Part shown: piece after piece, positions 15,506-23,274 of the stretch
How positions within the stretch are numbered: the first letter of the stretch is position 1
Layout of the letters: every line of letters begins with the position of its first letter
From: CAYJPV01 sp964396055
Lineage (GTDB): Bacteria > Acidobacteriota > Vicinamibacteria > Vicinamibacterales > JAKQTR01
Assembly: GCA_964396055.1 (NCBI GenBank)
Contig: CAYNDV010000037.1
Span: 1-33,759 of the forward strand
Direction: 5' to 3'
DNA length: 33,759 bases
Made by a program: the position numbers and the translations under genes
Notes under the pieces: model-generated
Database searches by the model: none
Seen by the model: the letters and a program-made list of their open reading frames with translations, nothing else
Told to the model about the DNA's origin: nothing

Positions 15506-15533
15506 CAGAGTCGCCTCCTCGTGTCGTCTGGCC

Positions 15534-15542
15534 ACTATAGCA
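15534..15542 (-). promoter_or_regulatory. Extended -10 promoter of the envelope operon
   Basis: The minus strand reads TGCTATAGT. The expected leader to ATG 15505 is about 20 nt and contains GGAGG. It lies back to back with the TPR gene promoter. Confidence 0.5.
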
Positions 15543-15562
15543 GATGGCCGCCGCCCTGCCCG

Positions 15563-15591
15563 CTGACAGGCCACGGGGTTTGTGGAACAAT
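15563..15591 (+). promoter_or_regulatory. Promoter of the TPR gene (leaderless)
   Basis: -35 CTGACA (5 of 6 match), an exact 17-bp spacer and extended -10 TGG-AACAAT. The -10 ends 6 nt before the GTG at 15598, so transcription is expected to start at that codon. This is the best -35/-10 pair in the window and settles the gene start. Confidence 0.6.
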
Positions 15592-15597
15592 CGATCC

Positions 15598-17589
15598 GTG
15601 ACCCACGCGATCTGTGCGTTCGTTCTTGCCGCGGCCCTGCCCGCCGTGCCTCCGGCCCCGGCGCCGACCCGGATGCAGCCGCCCTCCAGGCCTGCGGCGC
15701 CGGCCGGGCGCGCGGGCGCCGACCGGCAGGCGGAGGCGTACTACCAGTTCCTGGCGGGGCGTCGGCTCGAGGGTACCGGCGACTTCGACGGCGCCATCAA
15801 GGCCTACACGCGGGCGCTGGAACTCGACCCGTCGTCGGGCGCCATCCTCGCCGAACTGGCGACGCTGTACGCCCGGCAGAACCGGATCCGCGAAGCCACG
15901 TCGTCGGCGGAGGCCGCGCTGAAGAACGATCCCGATAATGTCGAGGCCAACCGGCTGCTCGGGATGATTGCGGCCGAGGAAGCGGAGCGGGAGGAACCGC
16001 CCGGCGGCGAGGCGGCAGGCGCCGCGTCGCGTAAGGCGATCGGGTACCTGGAGCGCGCCCTGAGCGGTGCGAGTCTCGACCTGGCCGCCGGCATACGCCT
16101 GGCGCTCGGCCGGCTCTACCTCCAGACGGGCGCCGCGGACAAGGCCGTCACCATGCTGCAGAAGCTCGTGGTGGACGAACCGGGCATCCCGCAGGCCATC
16201 GGGCTGCTGGCCGACGCCTACGGCCGCGCGGGCCGGCGCGCGGAGGCGATCGACCTGCTGCGCGACGCGGCGGCCGCCGATCCCGACTTCTTCGAGCCGC
16301 TCGCCGAGGAACTCGAGAAGGCCCGGCGCTGGCCCGAGTCCGCGGACGCCTACGGCCGGGCGTCGGCCGCCCGTCCGCGCGACACCGATCTCAAGACCCG
16401 CTGGGCGTTCGCGCTGCTCAACACCGATCGGCCCGGCGACGCGACGCGGGCGGTCGCGCTCCTCACGGACGTGACGACGACGAACCCCACCAGCGCCTGG
16501 CCGTTGTACCTGCTGTCGCGTGCCCAGCGGGAGACCGGCGACCTGGCAGCGGCCGAACACTCGGCCCGGCGCCTCCTCGCGATCTCGCCGACCAGCGTGT
16601 CGGGCGCCCACGCCCTGGCGCAGGTCCTGGCCGAACGCCGCGACTACCCGGCCCTGGTCGATGCGCTGGCGCCCATCGTGGACAGGCTGCCGAAGGGCCG
16701 CGAGTCGGACCAGGCGCTGCTGTTCACGCACCTCGGCTTTGCCTACCTGGAAACCGGCCGGGCCGCGCAGGCCGTGACGGCGTTCGAGCGGGCCCGGGCG
16801 CTCGATGCCGGCAACCTCTCGGTGGTGTCGTATCTCGGGCAGGCCCTGATCGTCGCGCGCGAGTTCGACCGTGCGCTGGCTGCCGTACGCCCGGCGCGCG
16901 CCGGCGCGCCCGCCGACGTGCGTCTGGCGCGCGTGGAAGCCGATGCCCTGCGCGGCCTCGGCCGTGTCGACGACGGCCTGGCGGTGCTCAAGCCGCTGGC
17001 CGCCGGCCCGTCGGCGTCCGAGGACGGGGTCGCCGTGCTGGCGGAGTACTACGCGGCGGCCGGCCGCCACGCCGACGCCGCTGCCGTGCTGGTGAAGGGG
17101 CTCGAGGCCTTCCCCGACAGCGCGGACCTGCGGTTCCAGCTGGGGGCCATGCTCGACAAGCAGCGGCGCCCGGCCGAGGCCGAGCGCGAGTTCCGCGCGG
17201 TGATCGCCCGGGATGGCGCCCACGCGCCCGCGCTCAACTACCTGGGCTACATGCTGACCGAGCGGGGCGGGCGCCTTGAAGAGGCGCTCGAGTTGATCAC
17301 GCGCGCGGTCGCGATCGACCCCCACAACGGAGCCTATCTCGACAGCCTTGGCTGGACGTACTTCAAGCTCGGCCGCCTCGACGAGGCCGAGCCCCACCTG
17401 GCCGCCGCCGCCCGGCAACTGCCGCGGGATTCGGTCGTTCAGGATCACTGGGGCGACTGGCTCGCGGCCCGCGGCCGGCACGCCGAAGCCGTCGAGGCCT
17501 GGGAGCGCGCCCTGGCCGGGGATGGCGAGTCGATCGACCGCGGCGCCATCACGAAGAAGATCAAGGCCGCGCCCGCCGCGCGGAAGTAG
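15598..17589 (+). CDS. Exported tetratricopeptide-repeat protein
   Basis: A 663-residue protein with a short signal peptide (THAICAFVLAAALPAVPPA) and then TPR units over most of its length, for example YQFLAGRRLEGTGDFDGAI, YTRALELDPSSGAILAELA and ALELITRAVAIDPHNGAYLD. It is probably a periplasmic or outer-membrane-facing scaffold. An earlier in-frame ATG at 15544 lies upstream of the -35, so GTG 15598 is used. TPR-lolB-ispE is the order in Pseudomonas, where this TPR protein precedes the LolB lipoprotein. The LolB-like gene follows after 8 nt. Length is long for a simple adaptor; partners unknown. Confidence 0.9.
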   Translation: MTHAICAFVLAAALPAVPPAPAPTRMQPPSRPAAPAGRAGADRQAEAYYQFLAGRRLEGTGDFDGAIKAYTRALELDPSSGAILAELATLYARQNRIREATSSAEAALKNDPDNVEANRLLGMIAAEEAEREEPPGGEAAGAASRKAIGYLERALSGASLDLAAGIRLALGRLYLQTGAADKAVTMLQKLVVDEPGIPQAIGLLADAYGRAGRRAEAIDLLRDAAAADPDFFEPLAEELEKARRWPESADAYGRASAARPRDTDLKTRWAFALLNTDRPGDATRAVALLTDVTTTNPTSAWPLYLLSRAQRETGDLAAAEHSARRLLAISPTSVSGAHALAQVLAERRDYPALVDALAPIVDRLPKGRESDQALLFTHLGFAYLETGRAAQAVTAFERARALDAGNLSVVSYLGQALIVAREFDRALAAVRPARAGAPADVRLARVEADALRGLGRVDDGLAVLKPLAAGPSASEDGVAVLAEYYAAAGRHADAAAVLVKGLEAFPDSADLRFQLGAMLDKQRRPAEAEREFRAVIARDGAHAPALNYLGYMLTERGGRLEEALELITRAVAIDPHNGAYLDSLGWTYFKLGRLDEAEPHLAAAARQLPRDSVVQDHWGDWLAARGRHAEAVEAWERALAGDGESIDRGAITKKIKAAPAARK

Positions 17590-17597
17590 GCCCTCGG

Positions 17598-18440
17598 ATG
17601 AAGGCCATCGCCGCGTGCGTCGTCGTGGCTGGGATGGTGCTGGGGTCGGGCGCATGCGCGGGACCGTCCGCCGTACGCCTGCCAGGGGGGCCGTGGGTGC
17701 CCGACGTCGGTGCCGACGCGGCCTTCGACCGGGCATCAGCCGCCTGTCGCGGGATGCGCACCTACTCGGCGGAACTGTCGGTTAGCGGACGCGCTGGTGC
17801 GACGAAGCTGCGTGGACGGCTCCTGGCGGGATTCGAACGGCCGGGCCGGTTGAGGCTCGAGGGAGTGGCCCCCTTCGGCGCGCCGGTCTTCATCTTGGCA
17901 GCCGATGGCGGACCGGCCGACCTCTGGCTGCCACGCGAACGCCGTGCGCTTCGCGGGGCCGGCGTGGCCGACGTGCTCGAGGCCCTGACCGGCGTCCGGC
18001 GCTCGGCTGACGACCTGGCCGCCATCCTCGGCGGGTGCGTGGTGGCCGATCCCCGTCCCGCGGGGGGCGCGCGCGGGCCGGGCGGCTGGTGGTCGGTCCG
18101 GCTGGGGGAGGCCCTGACCGCGTTCGTGCGCCAGCAGGACGCGGCCTGGTACATCCGTTCGGCCCGGGCGGCCGACGCCGGAACGCCGCCACGGAGCTGG
18201 ACGCTGGAGTACGGGGAATTTGCGTCGGGCTTCCCCGCGCGCATCCGCCTGCAGGAACAGGCGGGCGCGGCCGGCACGGAGCTCACGTTGCGGGTGTCGC
18301 AGCGCGAGGTGAACACGGCGATCGATCCCGCGGCGTTCCGCCTGCCGCTGCCGGCCGGCGTCGAGCCGATGACGATCGAGGAACTGCGCGCGCGGGGGCC
18401 CCTGGCCGATGCGGGCGGCAGCCGCGAGGAGGAACGATGA
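17598..18440 (+). CDS. LolB-like outer-membrane lipoprotein (putative)
   Basis: A 280-residue probable lipoprotein: hydrophobic start (AACVVVAGMVLGSGACAG) with a lipobox-like Gly-Ala-Cys, though the usual Leu at -3 is missing. The body has the LolB/LolA-style beta pattern: YSAELSVSGRAGATKLRGRL, PGRLRLEGVAPFGAP and, late, ITVNTAIDP-like VNTAIDPAAFRLPLP. LolB inserts lipoproteins into the outer membrane. The position between the TPR gene and ispE is exactly that of lolB in gammaproteobacteria and is half the argument. Direct similarity is weak, so DUF4292-type alternatives remain. ATG 17598; its TGA overlaps the ispE ATG. Confidence 0.7.
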   Translation: MKAIAACVVVAGMVLGSGACAGPSAVRLPGGPWVPDVGADAAFDRASAACRGMRTYSAELSVSGRAGATKLRGRLLAGFERPGRLRLEGVAPFGAPVFILAADGGPADLWLPRERRALRGAGVADVLEALTGVRRSADDLAAILGGCVVADPRPAGGARGPGGWWSVRLGEALTAFVRQQDAAWYIRSARAADAGTPPRSWTLEYGEFASGFPARIRLQEQAGAAGTELTLRVSQREVNTAIDPAAFRLPLPAGVEPMTIEELRARGPLADAGGSREEER

Positions 18441-19330
18441 CGCCGGTGACGCTGCGTGCGCGCGCGTTCGCGAAGATCAACCTGGTGCTGCGTGTGGGGG
18501 CCCGACAGGCCGACGGATACCACCCGATCGAGACGGTGTTCCAGTCGCTCGCGCTGCACGACGTGCTCTCGTGCCGCGTGCGCCGCGGGCCCTTCGGCAT
18601 CGACTGCGACGACGCGTCGGTGCCGTGCGACGACCGGAACCTCGTCTGGCGGGCGGCCCGGGCGCTGTGGCATCGCCTGGGGCGGGCGGGCGAGCCGGCA
18701 GGCTGCGCCATCACCATCACGAAGCACATCCCGCTGGCCGCCGGCCTGGGGGGCGGCAGCGCCGACGCCGCGGCGGCGCTGGCCCTGCTGAACCTGGCGT
18801 GGAAGGCGCGGCTGTCCGCAGCCGACCTGGGCGCGGTCGGGGCGTCGATCGGCGCCGACGTGCCGTACTTCTTCGTCGGAGGAACGGCCCTCGGCCTCGG
18901 ACGTGGGGACGACGTGTATCCGTTGGCGGACCTGGCGCCGGCGTGGGTGGTGCTGGCGTGTCCGCCATTCGGCGTGTCCACGGCCGACGCGTACCGGTGG
19001 CTGGATGAGGCGCGCGCGCGCGGCGAGGCGGTGACAGCGGCGCCGGCGACGATGGCGGCGTGGGGCGCGCGGGTGCTGACCCTGCGCAACGATCTCGAAG
19101 GACCGGTGGGCGCGCGCCATGGGGTCATCCCGGCGCTGGTCGAGCAACTGGCGGCGTCGGGCGCGCGCGGGGCGGCCATGACCGGCAGCGGGTCGACGGT
19201 GTTCGGGCTGTTCGGGGACGCCGAGGCCGCCCGGCGGGCCGGGCGGGCGGCGGCGGCGGCCGGAGCCCAGGCCATCATCACGCGCACGACGGGCCGGGCG
19301 TGGTGCCGTCGTCAATCAATCCCGGATTGA
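18437..19330 (+). CDS. ispE: 4-diphosphocytidyl-2-C-methyl-D-erythritol kinase
   Basis: A 297-residue GHMP kinase, the fourth step of the MEP isoprenoid pathway. N-terminal FAKINLVLRVGARQADGYHP, the ATP loop IPLAAGLGGGSADAAAALAL and the C-terminal AMTGSGSTVFGLFGD are all present. ATG 18437 overlaps the previous TGA (ATGA), with GAGGAGGAA just upstream. The last residues, RRQSIPD, and the stop codon are contributed by a 62-bp AT-rich inverted repeat that begins at 19311, so the native 3' end may have been replaced. The pathway partner IspDF is encoded at 29910. Confidence 0.95.
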   Translation: MTPVTLRARAFAKINLVLRVGARQADGYHPIETVFQSLALHDVLSCRVRRGPFGIDCDDASVPCDDRNLVWRAARALWHRLGRAGEPAGCAITITKHIPLAAGLGGGSADAAAALALLNLAWKARLSAADLGAVGASIGADVPYFFVGGTALGLGRGDDVYPLADLAPAWVVLACPPFGVSTADAYRWLDEARARGEAVTAAPATMAAWGARVLTLRNDLEGPVGARHGVIPALVEQLAASGARGAAMTGSGSTVFGLFGDAEAARRAGRAAAAAGAQAIITRTTGRAWCRRQSIPD

Positions 19331-19372
19331 TTTATACAGGATCGTGCATAAATCAATCCGGGATTGATTGAC
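19311..19372. repeat. Perfect 25-bp inverted repeat with nested palindromes at the ispE 3' end
   Basis: Arms 19311-19335 and 19348-19372 are exact reverse complements around a 12-nt centre. Each arm contains a 19-bp palindrome of its own, AATCAATCCCGGATTGATT on the left and the same with G in the middle on the right. The arms are about 36% GC in a ~70% GC region. The left arm supplies the ispE stop codon. No T-run follows on either strand. It could be a mobile miniature element, a double operator or a transcript-end hairpin. Confidence 0.9.
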
Positions 19373-19402
19373 TTGTGCGCGGCGCGGGCCATCGGATACA
19401 CT
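19368..19402 (+). promoter_or_regulatory. Weak candidate promoter before tRNA-Gln
   Basis: TTGACT at 19368-19373 overlaps the right end of the inverted repeat. GATACA (19395-19400) or TACACT (19397-19402) could be the -10, but the spacing (21-23 bp) is too long for confidence. The 19373-19559 stretch has no gene. Confidence 0.2.
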
Positions 19403-19479
19403 TTCTGTTTGCGTCATTGACGCCGTGTCCCGTCTGGGCGGCTGGGTCCGCGACGGTGCCCGCGAGGAGCGAGCGGGGC

Positions 19480-19502
19480 CCTGCACAGGAGGACTGTGCG
19501 GG
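19480..19502 (+). other. Hairpin with GAGGA loop upstream of tRNA-Gln
   Basis: CCTGCACAG and CTGTGCGGG form a 9-bp stem (one T-G pair) with the 5-nt loop GAGGA. It lies 58 nt before the tRNA in an otherwise featureless leader. Function unknown. Confidence 0.45.
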
Positions 19503-19559
19503 CGGCGGGACGGGCGCAGGCGGGCGGGGAGGACGGCGTGCCGCTGGCGCAGAACGTGT

Positions 19560-19635
19560 TGGGGCGTCGCCAAGCTGGTAAGGCACGGGACTTTGGATCC
19601 CGCATCCGAAGGTTCGAATCCTTCCGCCCCAGCCA
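19560..19635 (+). tRNA. tRNA-Gln (TTG anticodon)
   Basis: 76 nt with encoded CCA. Acceptor arms TGGGGCG and CGCCCCA pair fully. Anticodon stem CGGGA/TCCCG closes the loop CTTTGGA, giving anticodon TTG (Gln). The T loop is GGTTCGAATCC. A tRNA-Gln at this spot between ispE and prs is also found in Pseudomonas. prs begins 47 nt downstream, so the two are probably cotranscribed. Confidence 0.96.
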
Positions 19636-19682
19636 GTCACGGACGAATGGACGGTTGACCGATGCCACGAGGCTGGGCCGAG

Positions 19683-20615
19683 ATGAAGATCTTCGCGGGT
19701 AGCGCCCATCCGGGCCTGGCCAGGGAGATTGCCGAGTTTCTCGGCATCCAGGTCGGGCAGGCCAAGCTGCGCCGGTTCCCGGACTCGGAGGTTTCCTTCC
19801 AGATCGAGGAGAACATCCGCGGGACCGACGTCTTCGTGGTGCAGCCGACGTCGCCGCCGGTGGATCAGCACATCATGGAGATGCTGGTCATGATCGACGC
19901 GTTCCGCCGGTCGTCGGCGGCGCGGATCACGGCGGTGATTCCGTACTACGGCTACGCGCGGCAGGACCGGAAGGACAAGCCCCGGGTGCCGATCTCGGCG
20001 AAGCTGGTGGCGAACATCCTGTCGGCCGCCGGGACGAACCGGGTGCTGACGATGGACCTGCACAAGGCGCAGATCCAGGGGTTCTTCGACATCCCGGTGG
20101 ATCACCTGTTCGCGGCGCCGGTCATCATCGACTACCTGGCGCGGCAGCAGTTCCCGCGCCTGACCATCGTCTCGCCGGACGCGGGCGGGGCGGAGCGGGC
20201 CCGGGCGTACGCGAAGCGGATCGACGCGGATCTGGCGATCATCGACAAGCGGCGCTCGCCGGAGGATGGCCACGCGGAAGTGATGAACGTCGTCGGGGAC
20301 GTGCAGGGGCGCACCTGCATCATTCAGGACGACATCATCGACACCGCCGGGACGATGCAGAACGCGGCGCAGGCCCTGCTGGCCAACGGGGCGGAACGGG
20401 TGTGGGCGTGCGCGGTGCACGGTCTGCTGTCGGGGCCGGCGGTGCAGCGCATCGAGCAGTCGGCCATCGAGCGGCTGATCATCACCAACACGATCCCGCT
20501 CGACGCCGAGAAGGCGAAGTGCAAGAAGATCGTGACGCTGTCGGTGGCACGCCTGCTGGGCCAGGCCATCCGCAGCATCCATGAAGAGACGTCGGTGTCG
20601 TCGTTGTTCGTGTAG
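19683..20615 (+). CDS. prs: Ribose-phosphate pyrophosphokinase
   Basis: A 310-residue PRPP synthase (ribose 5-phosphate plus ATP), supplying purine, pyrimidine, His and Trp synthesis. Motifs: MKIFAGSAHPGLAREIAEFL, IPYYGYARQDRKDKPRVPIS, the ATP-binding MDLHKAQIQGFFDIPVDHLF, and the PRPP loop IIQDDIIDTAGTM. Start is ATG 19683, which matches family N-termini; an upstream ATG at 19662 would add seven residues. The C-terminal ETSVSSLF matches the family. It lies between tRNA-Gln and rplY, as in proteobacteria. Confidence 0.97.
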   Translation: MKIFAGSAHPGLAREIAEFLGIQVGQAKLRRFPDSEVSFQIEENIRGTDVFVVQPTSPPVDQHIMEMLVMIDAFRRSSAARITAVIPYYGYARQDRKDKPRVPISAKLVANILSAAGTNRVLTMDLHKAQIQGFFDIPVDHLFAAPVIIDYLARQQFPRLTIVSPDAGGAERARAYAKRIDADLAIIDKRRSPEDGHAEVMNVVGDVQGRTCIIQDDIIDTAGTMQNAAQALLANGAERVWACAVHGLLSGPAVQRIEQSAIERLIITNTIPLDAEKAKCKKIVTLSVARLLGQAIRSIHEETSVSSLFV

Positions 20616-20676
20616 CGGGCGGACTTCGGGCGGGGCCGCCGGGCGGCGCCGCTCCTGACAGCAAGGACTTGAGGGT

Positions 20677-21363
20677 ATGGAAGCCAGACTCGAAGCGGTG
20701 AAGCGGGACACATTCGGCAAGAACGAGGCGAACCGGACGCGGGCCAAGGGCCTGATCCCGGCCGTCCTCTACGGCGGCGTCGTGGTCGACGGCAAGCCGC
20801 AGGCCAAGGCGATCGCGGTGGATCCGAAGTCCGTGATGACCATCATGCACTCCGAGTCCGGCGTGAACACCCTCATCGGCCTGAAGGTGGACAACGAGGA
20901 CGTGCGGGTGCTCGTGAAGGAGTACCAGGTCGACCCGATCACGCACAAGCTGATCCACGTGGACTTCTACCGCGTGGCGATGGACAAGCTCCTCACCGTC
21001 ACGGTGCCTGTCACGGTGAAGGGCGAGCCGAAGGGCGTGAAGCAGCAAGGCGGCCTGCTCGACATCGTGCACCGCGAGGTCGAGATCGAGTGCCTGCCGG
21101 CGGACATCCCCGAGCACATCGAGATCGACGTGACGGAGCTGCTGGTCGGCCAGGCGGTCCGCCTGCGCGACGTCGCCACCGATCCGCGGTGGAAGCCGGT
21201 GACCGACGCCGACGTGATGCTCGTGCACGTGATCACGCCGCGCGCGGTGGCGGCCGAGGCAACGGCCGAGGCGGCGCCGGCGGCGGCGGGCGCCACGCCG
21301 GGAGCCGAGCCCGAGGTGATCAAGAAGGGCAAGACCGACAAGGCTGACGAGAAAGAGAAGTAG
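20677..21363 (+). CDS. rplY: 50S ribosomal protein L25 (Ctc form)
   Basis: A 228-residue two-domain L25 that binds 5S rRNA. The N-terminal domain has ANRTRAKGLIPAVLYGG and VLVKEYQVDPITHKLIHVDF; the C-terminal TL5/Ctc domain reads VPVTVKGEPKGVKQQGGLLD and EIECLPADIPEHIEIDV. A flexible Ala/Glu/Lys tail ends the protein. Start ATG 20677 with GAGGG upstream. Its TAG stop overlaps the pth GTG by one base (TAGTG), so the two are coupled. Confidence 0.97.
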   Translation: MEARLEAVKRDTFGKNEANRTRAKGLIPAVLYGGVVVDGKPQAKAIAVDPKSVMTIMHSESGVNTLIGLKVDNEDVRVLVKEYQVDPITHKLIHVDFYRVAMDKLLTVTVPVTVKGEPKGVKQQGGLLDIVHREVEIECLPADIPEHIEIDVTELLVGQAVRLRDVATDPRWKPVTDADVMLVHVITPRAVAAEATAEAAPAAAGATPGAEPEVIKKGKTDKADEKEK

Positions 21364-21968
21364 TGAAACTGGTCGTTGGTCTCGGGAACCCCGGCCGCCG
21401 CTACTCCGCGACGCGGCATAACATCGGGTTCGCCGTGGCCGACGAACTGGCCCGCCGCGCCGGCGCGCCCTTCGAGCACGGGCGCGCCAACGCCCTGACG
21501 GCCCGGATGGGCACGGGGTCGTCCGCGGTCCTGATCGTCAAGCCGCTCACGATGATGAACCTGAGCGGCGAGGCCGTGGCCGGCGTGGCGCACTTCTACA
21601 AGATCGACCCGGCGGCCATCCTCGTGGTGGCCGACGACGTGAACCTGCCGCTGGGGCGGCTGCGCCTGCGGGCGCGCGGCTCGGCGGGGGGGCACAACGG
21701 CTTCCGGTCGATCATCGCGCTGCTGGGGACCGAGGAGTTCCCGCGGCTGAGAATCGGCGTCGGCCGCGGCGATCCCCGCCGCGAGCTGGCGGATCACGTG
21801 CTGGCCCGCTTCGACGAGGACGAGGCGGCCGACGTGGACACGAGCGTAGCCCGGGCCGCCGACGCGGTGGAGTGTTTCATCGCGGAGGGCATCGAGGCGG
21901 CCATGAATCGTTACAACCGGTGGGAGGCCCCGGCCGCGACCGAGCGGGATCCGGACACGGCCTCCTGA
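21363..21968 (+). CDS. pth: Peptidyl-tRNA hydrolase
   Basis: A 201-residue enzyme that frees tRNA from dropped-off peptidyl-tRNA. Signature start MKLVVGLGNPGRRYSATRHN with the catalytic His in RHNIGF, then KPLTMMNLSGEAV (active-site Asn), VADDVNLPLGRLRLRARGSA and GGHNGFRSIIALLGTEEFPR. GTG start at 21363 overlaps rplY. A perfect 10-bp palindrome follows the stop, ahead of rpsF. Confidence 0.97.
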   Translation: MKLVVGLGNPGRRYSATRHNIGFAVADELARRAGAPFEHGRANALTARMGTGSSAVLIVKPLTMMNLSGEAVAGVAHFYKIDPAAILVVADDVNLPLGRLRLRARGSAGGHNGFRSIIALLGTEEFPRLRIGVGRGDPRRELADHVLARFDEDEAADVDTSVARAADAVECFIAEGIEAAMNRYNRWEAPAATERDPDTAS

Positions 21969-21974
21969 CTCCTT

Positions 21975-21996
21975 GCCACCCCGGAGCCGGGGTGGC
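21975..21996. repeat. Perfect palindrome between pth and rpsF
   Basis: GCCACCCCGG-AG-CCGGGGTGGC: a 10-bp stem with a 2-nt centre, just after the pth stop. No T-run follows. Its style resembles the other REP-like hairpins here. It may also punctuate the operon between pth and the ribosomal genes. Confidence 0.6.
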
Positions 21997-22018
21997 CGGC
22001 ATGACCAGAAGGAGCAGC

Positions 22019-22456
22019 ATGAGTCAAGCCAGGCAGTACGAACTCGTCTATATCGTGTCGCCCGACGCGACCGATCAGGACATCGCCGACCTGCACACGC
22101 AGGTCGAGTCCATCGTCGCGCGCCTCAACGGCGAGATGGTCAAGACGGAGAACTGGGGGCGCCGCAAGCTGGCGTACCGCATCGGCAAGCACCGCGAGGG
22201 CACCTACGTCCTCGAGGTCTTCCACGGAACCGGCGAGCTGACCAAGGAACTGGACCGCCGCCTGAAGGTGAGCGATCTCGTCATCCGCCATCTGGTCGTG
22301 CGTGTCGACGAGGAGCTGCGCGTGGCCGAGCACACGCGGGGCCGGCGCCAGGCCAGCGCCCAGAAACGCGCCGAGCGGCACCCCGAACGGGCCGCGGCGG
22401 CCGCGGCCCGGGCCGCAGCGCGCAAGGATGAGGATGCCGACGAGGCGGAGGTGTAG
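22019..22456 (+). CDS. rpsF: 30S ribosomal protein S6
   Basis: A 145-residue S6. The core YELVYIVSPDATDQDIADL, ENWGRRKLAYRIGKHREGTY and VSDLVIRHLVVRVDE stretches match. The last ~40 residues are a basic, Ala-rich and finally acidic tail longer than in E. coli. AAGGAG lies 4 nt before ATG 22019, which decides against the in-frame ATG at 22001. First gene of rpsF-rpsR-rplI. Confidence 0.96.
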   Translation: MSQARQYELVYIVSPDATDQDIADLHTQVESIVARLNGEMVKTENWGRRKLAYRIGKHREGTYVLEVFHGTGELTKELDRRLKVSDLVIRHLVVRVDEELRVAEHTRGRRQASAQKRAERHPERAAAAAARAAARKDEDADEAEV

Positions 22457-22458
22457 CC

Positions 22459-22779
22459 ATGAGTGACGAACGACGGGGCGGCGGGCCCTCCAAGGGCCGG
22501 GGCGGATCATCGCGCGGCGGCAACGGGCGCGGCGGCAGCGACAAGGCGGGCGGCCCGCGGCGGTCGATGTTCCGCCGGCGCAAGGTCTGCAAGTTCTGCA
22601 CGGACAAGGTGGACTACATCGACTACAAGGACGTCCGGCTGCTCGGGCCCTTCGTGCCCGAGCGCGCGAAGATCCTGCCGCGGCGGATCTCCGGCGTGTG
22701 CGCCATGCACCAGCGCAAGCTGCAGACGGCCATCAAGCGGGCGCGCCAGCTGGCGCTGCTGCCCTATCTGACGGACTAG
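22459..22779 (+). CDS. rpsR: 30S ribosomal protein S18
   Basis: A 106-residue S18 that pairs with S6 on the ribosome. A Gly/Arg/Ser-rich N-terminal extension of ~35 residues precedes the conserved FRRRKVCKFCTDKVDYIDYK and LPRRISGVCAMHQRKLQTAI. CKFC plus the later Cys and His suggest the zinc-binding form. The start is 2 nt after the rpsF stop. Confidence 0.96.
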   Translation: MSDERRGGGPSKGRGGSSRGGNGRGGSDKAGGPRRSMFRRRKVCKFCTDKVDYIDYKDVRLLGPFVPERAKILPRRISGVCAMHQRKLQTAIKRARQLALLPYLTD

Positions 22780-22788
22780 GTGAACGCC

Positions 22789-23271
22789 ATGGAAGTCATC
22801 CTTCGTGATCACGTGGAAAACCTCGGCCGGCGCGGCGAGGTGGTGAAGGTGGCCGACGGCTACGCGCGCAACTACCTGCTGCCGCGCAAGCTCGCGCTGC
22901 CCGCCACGCCCGCCAACATGAAGGTGGTCGAGCGCCAGCGCAAGATCGCCGATGCCAAGGAAGCCGCCGAGCGGTCGGACGCCGAATCGCTGGCCGCCCG
23001 CCTCGCGCAGGCCGAGATCGTCATGGCCCGCCGCGTGGGCGAGCACGAGGCCCTCTACGGCTCGGTGACCTCGAGCGACATCGCCGAGGACCTCGCCGCC
23101 AAGGGCTTCGACATCGATAAGCGCCGCATCCAGCTCGCCGAGCCGCTCAAGCAGGTCGGCGAGTTCACCGTCCCCATGAAGCTGCACCGCGACGTCGTGG
23201 CGCAGCTGCGCGTGAAGGTCGTGCCCCTCGGCGAGCCGCAGCCGCCGGCGGAGGGGGGAGCGGAAGCGTAA
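22789..23271 (+). CDS. rplI: 50S ribosomal protein L9
   Basis: A 160-residue L9 that binds 23S rRNA domain V. MEVILRDHVENLGRRGEVVK and VADGYARNYLLPRKLALPAT form the N-terminal domain; a long helix follows, then the C-terminal domain (LYGSVTSSDIAEDLAAKGFD). Start ATG 22789 fits the family, with AGGTG upstream; GTG 22780 would add three residues. The rpsF-rpsR-rplI order is standard. Confidence 0.96.
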   Translation: MEVILRDHVENLGRRGEVVKVADGYARNYLLPRKLALPATPANMKVVERQRKIADAKEAAERSDAESLAARLAQAEIVMARRVGEHEALYGSVTSSDIAEDLAAKGFDIDKRRIQLAEPLKQVGEFTVPMKLHRDVVAQLRVKVVPLGEPQPPAEGGAEA

Positions 23272-23274
23272 GGG

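Noticed and set aside
15535..17736. A 733-codon antisense frame across the TPR gene
   Set aside because: The sense frame has clear TPR repeats and a promoter. The antisense product has no motif and would overlap the envelope operon promoter.
19311..19372. Simple rho-independent terminator for ispE
   Set aside because: The stem is AT-rich and very long, the stop codon lies inside it, and no T-run follows on either strand.
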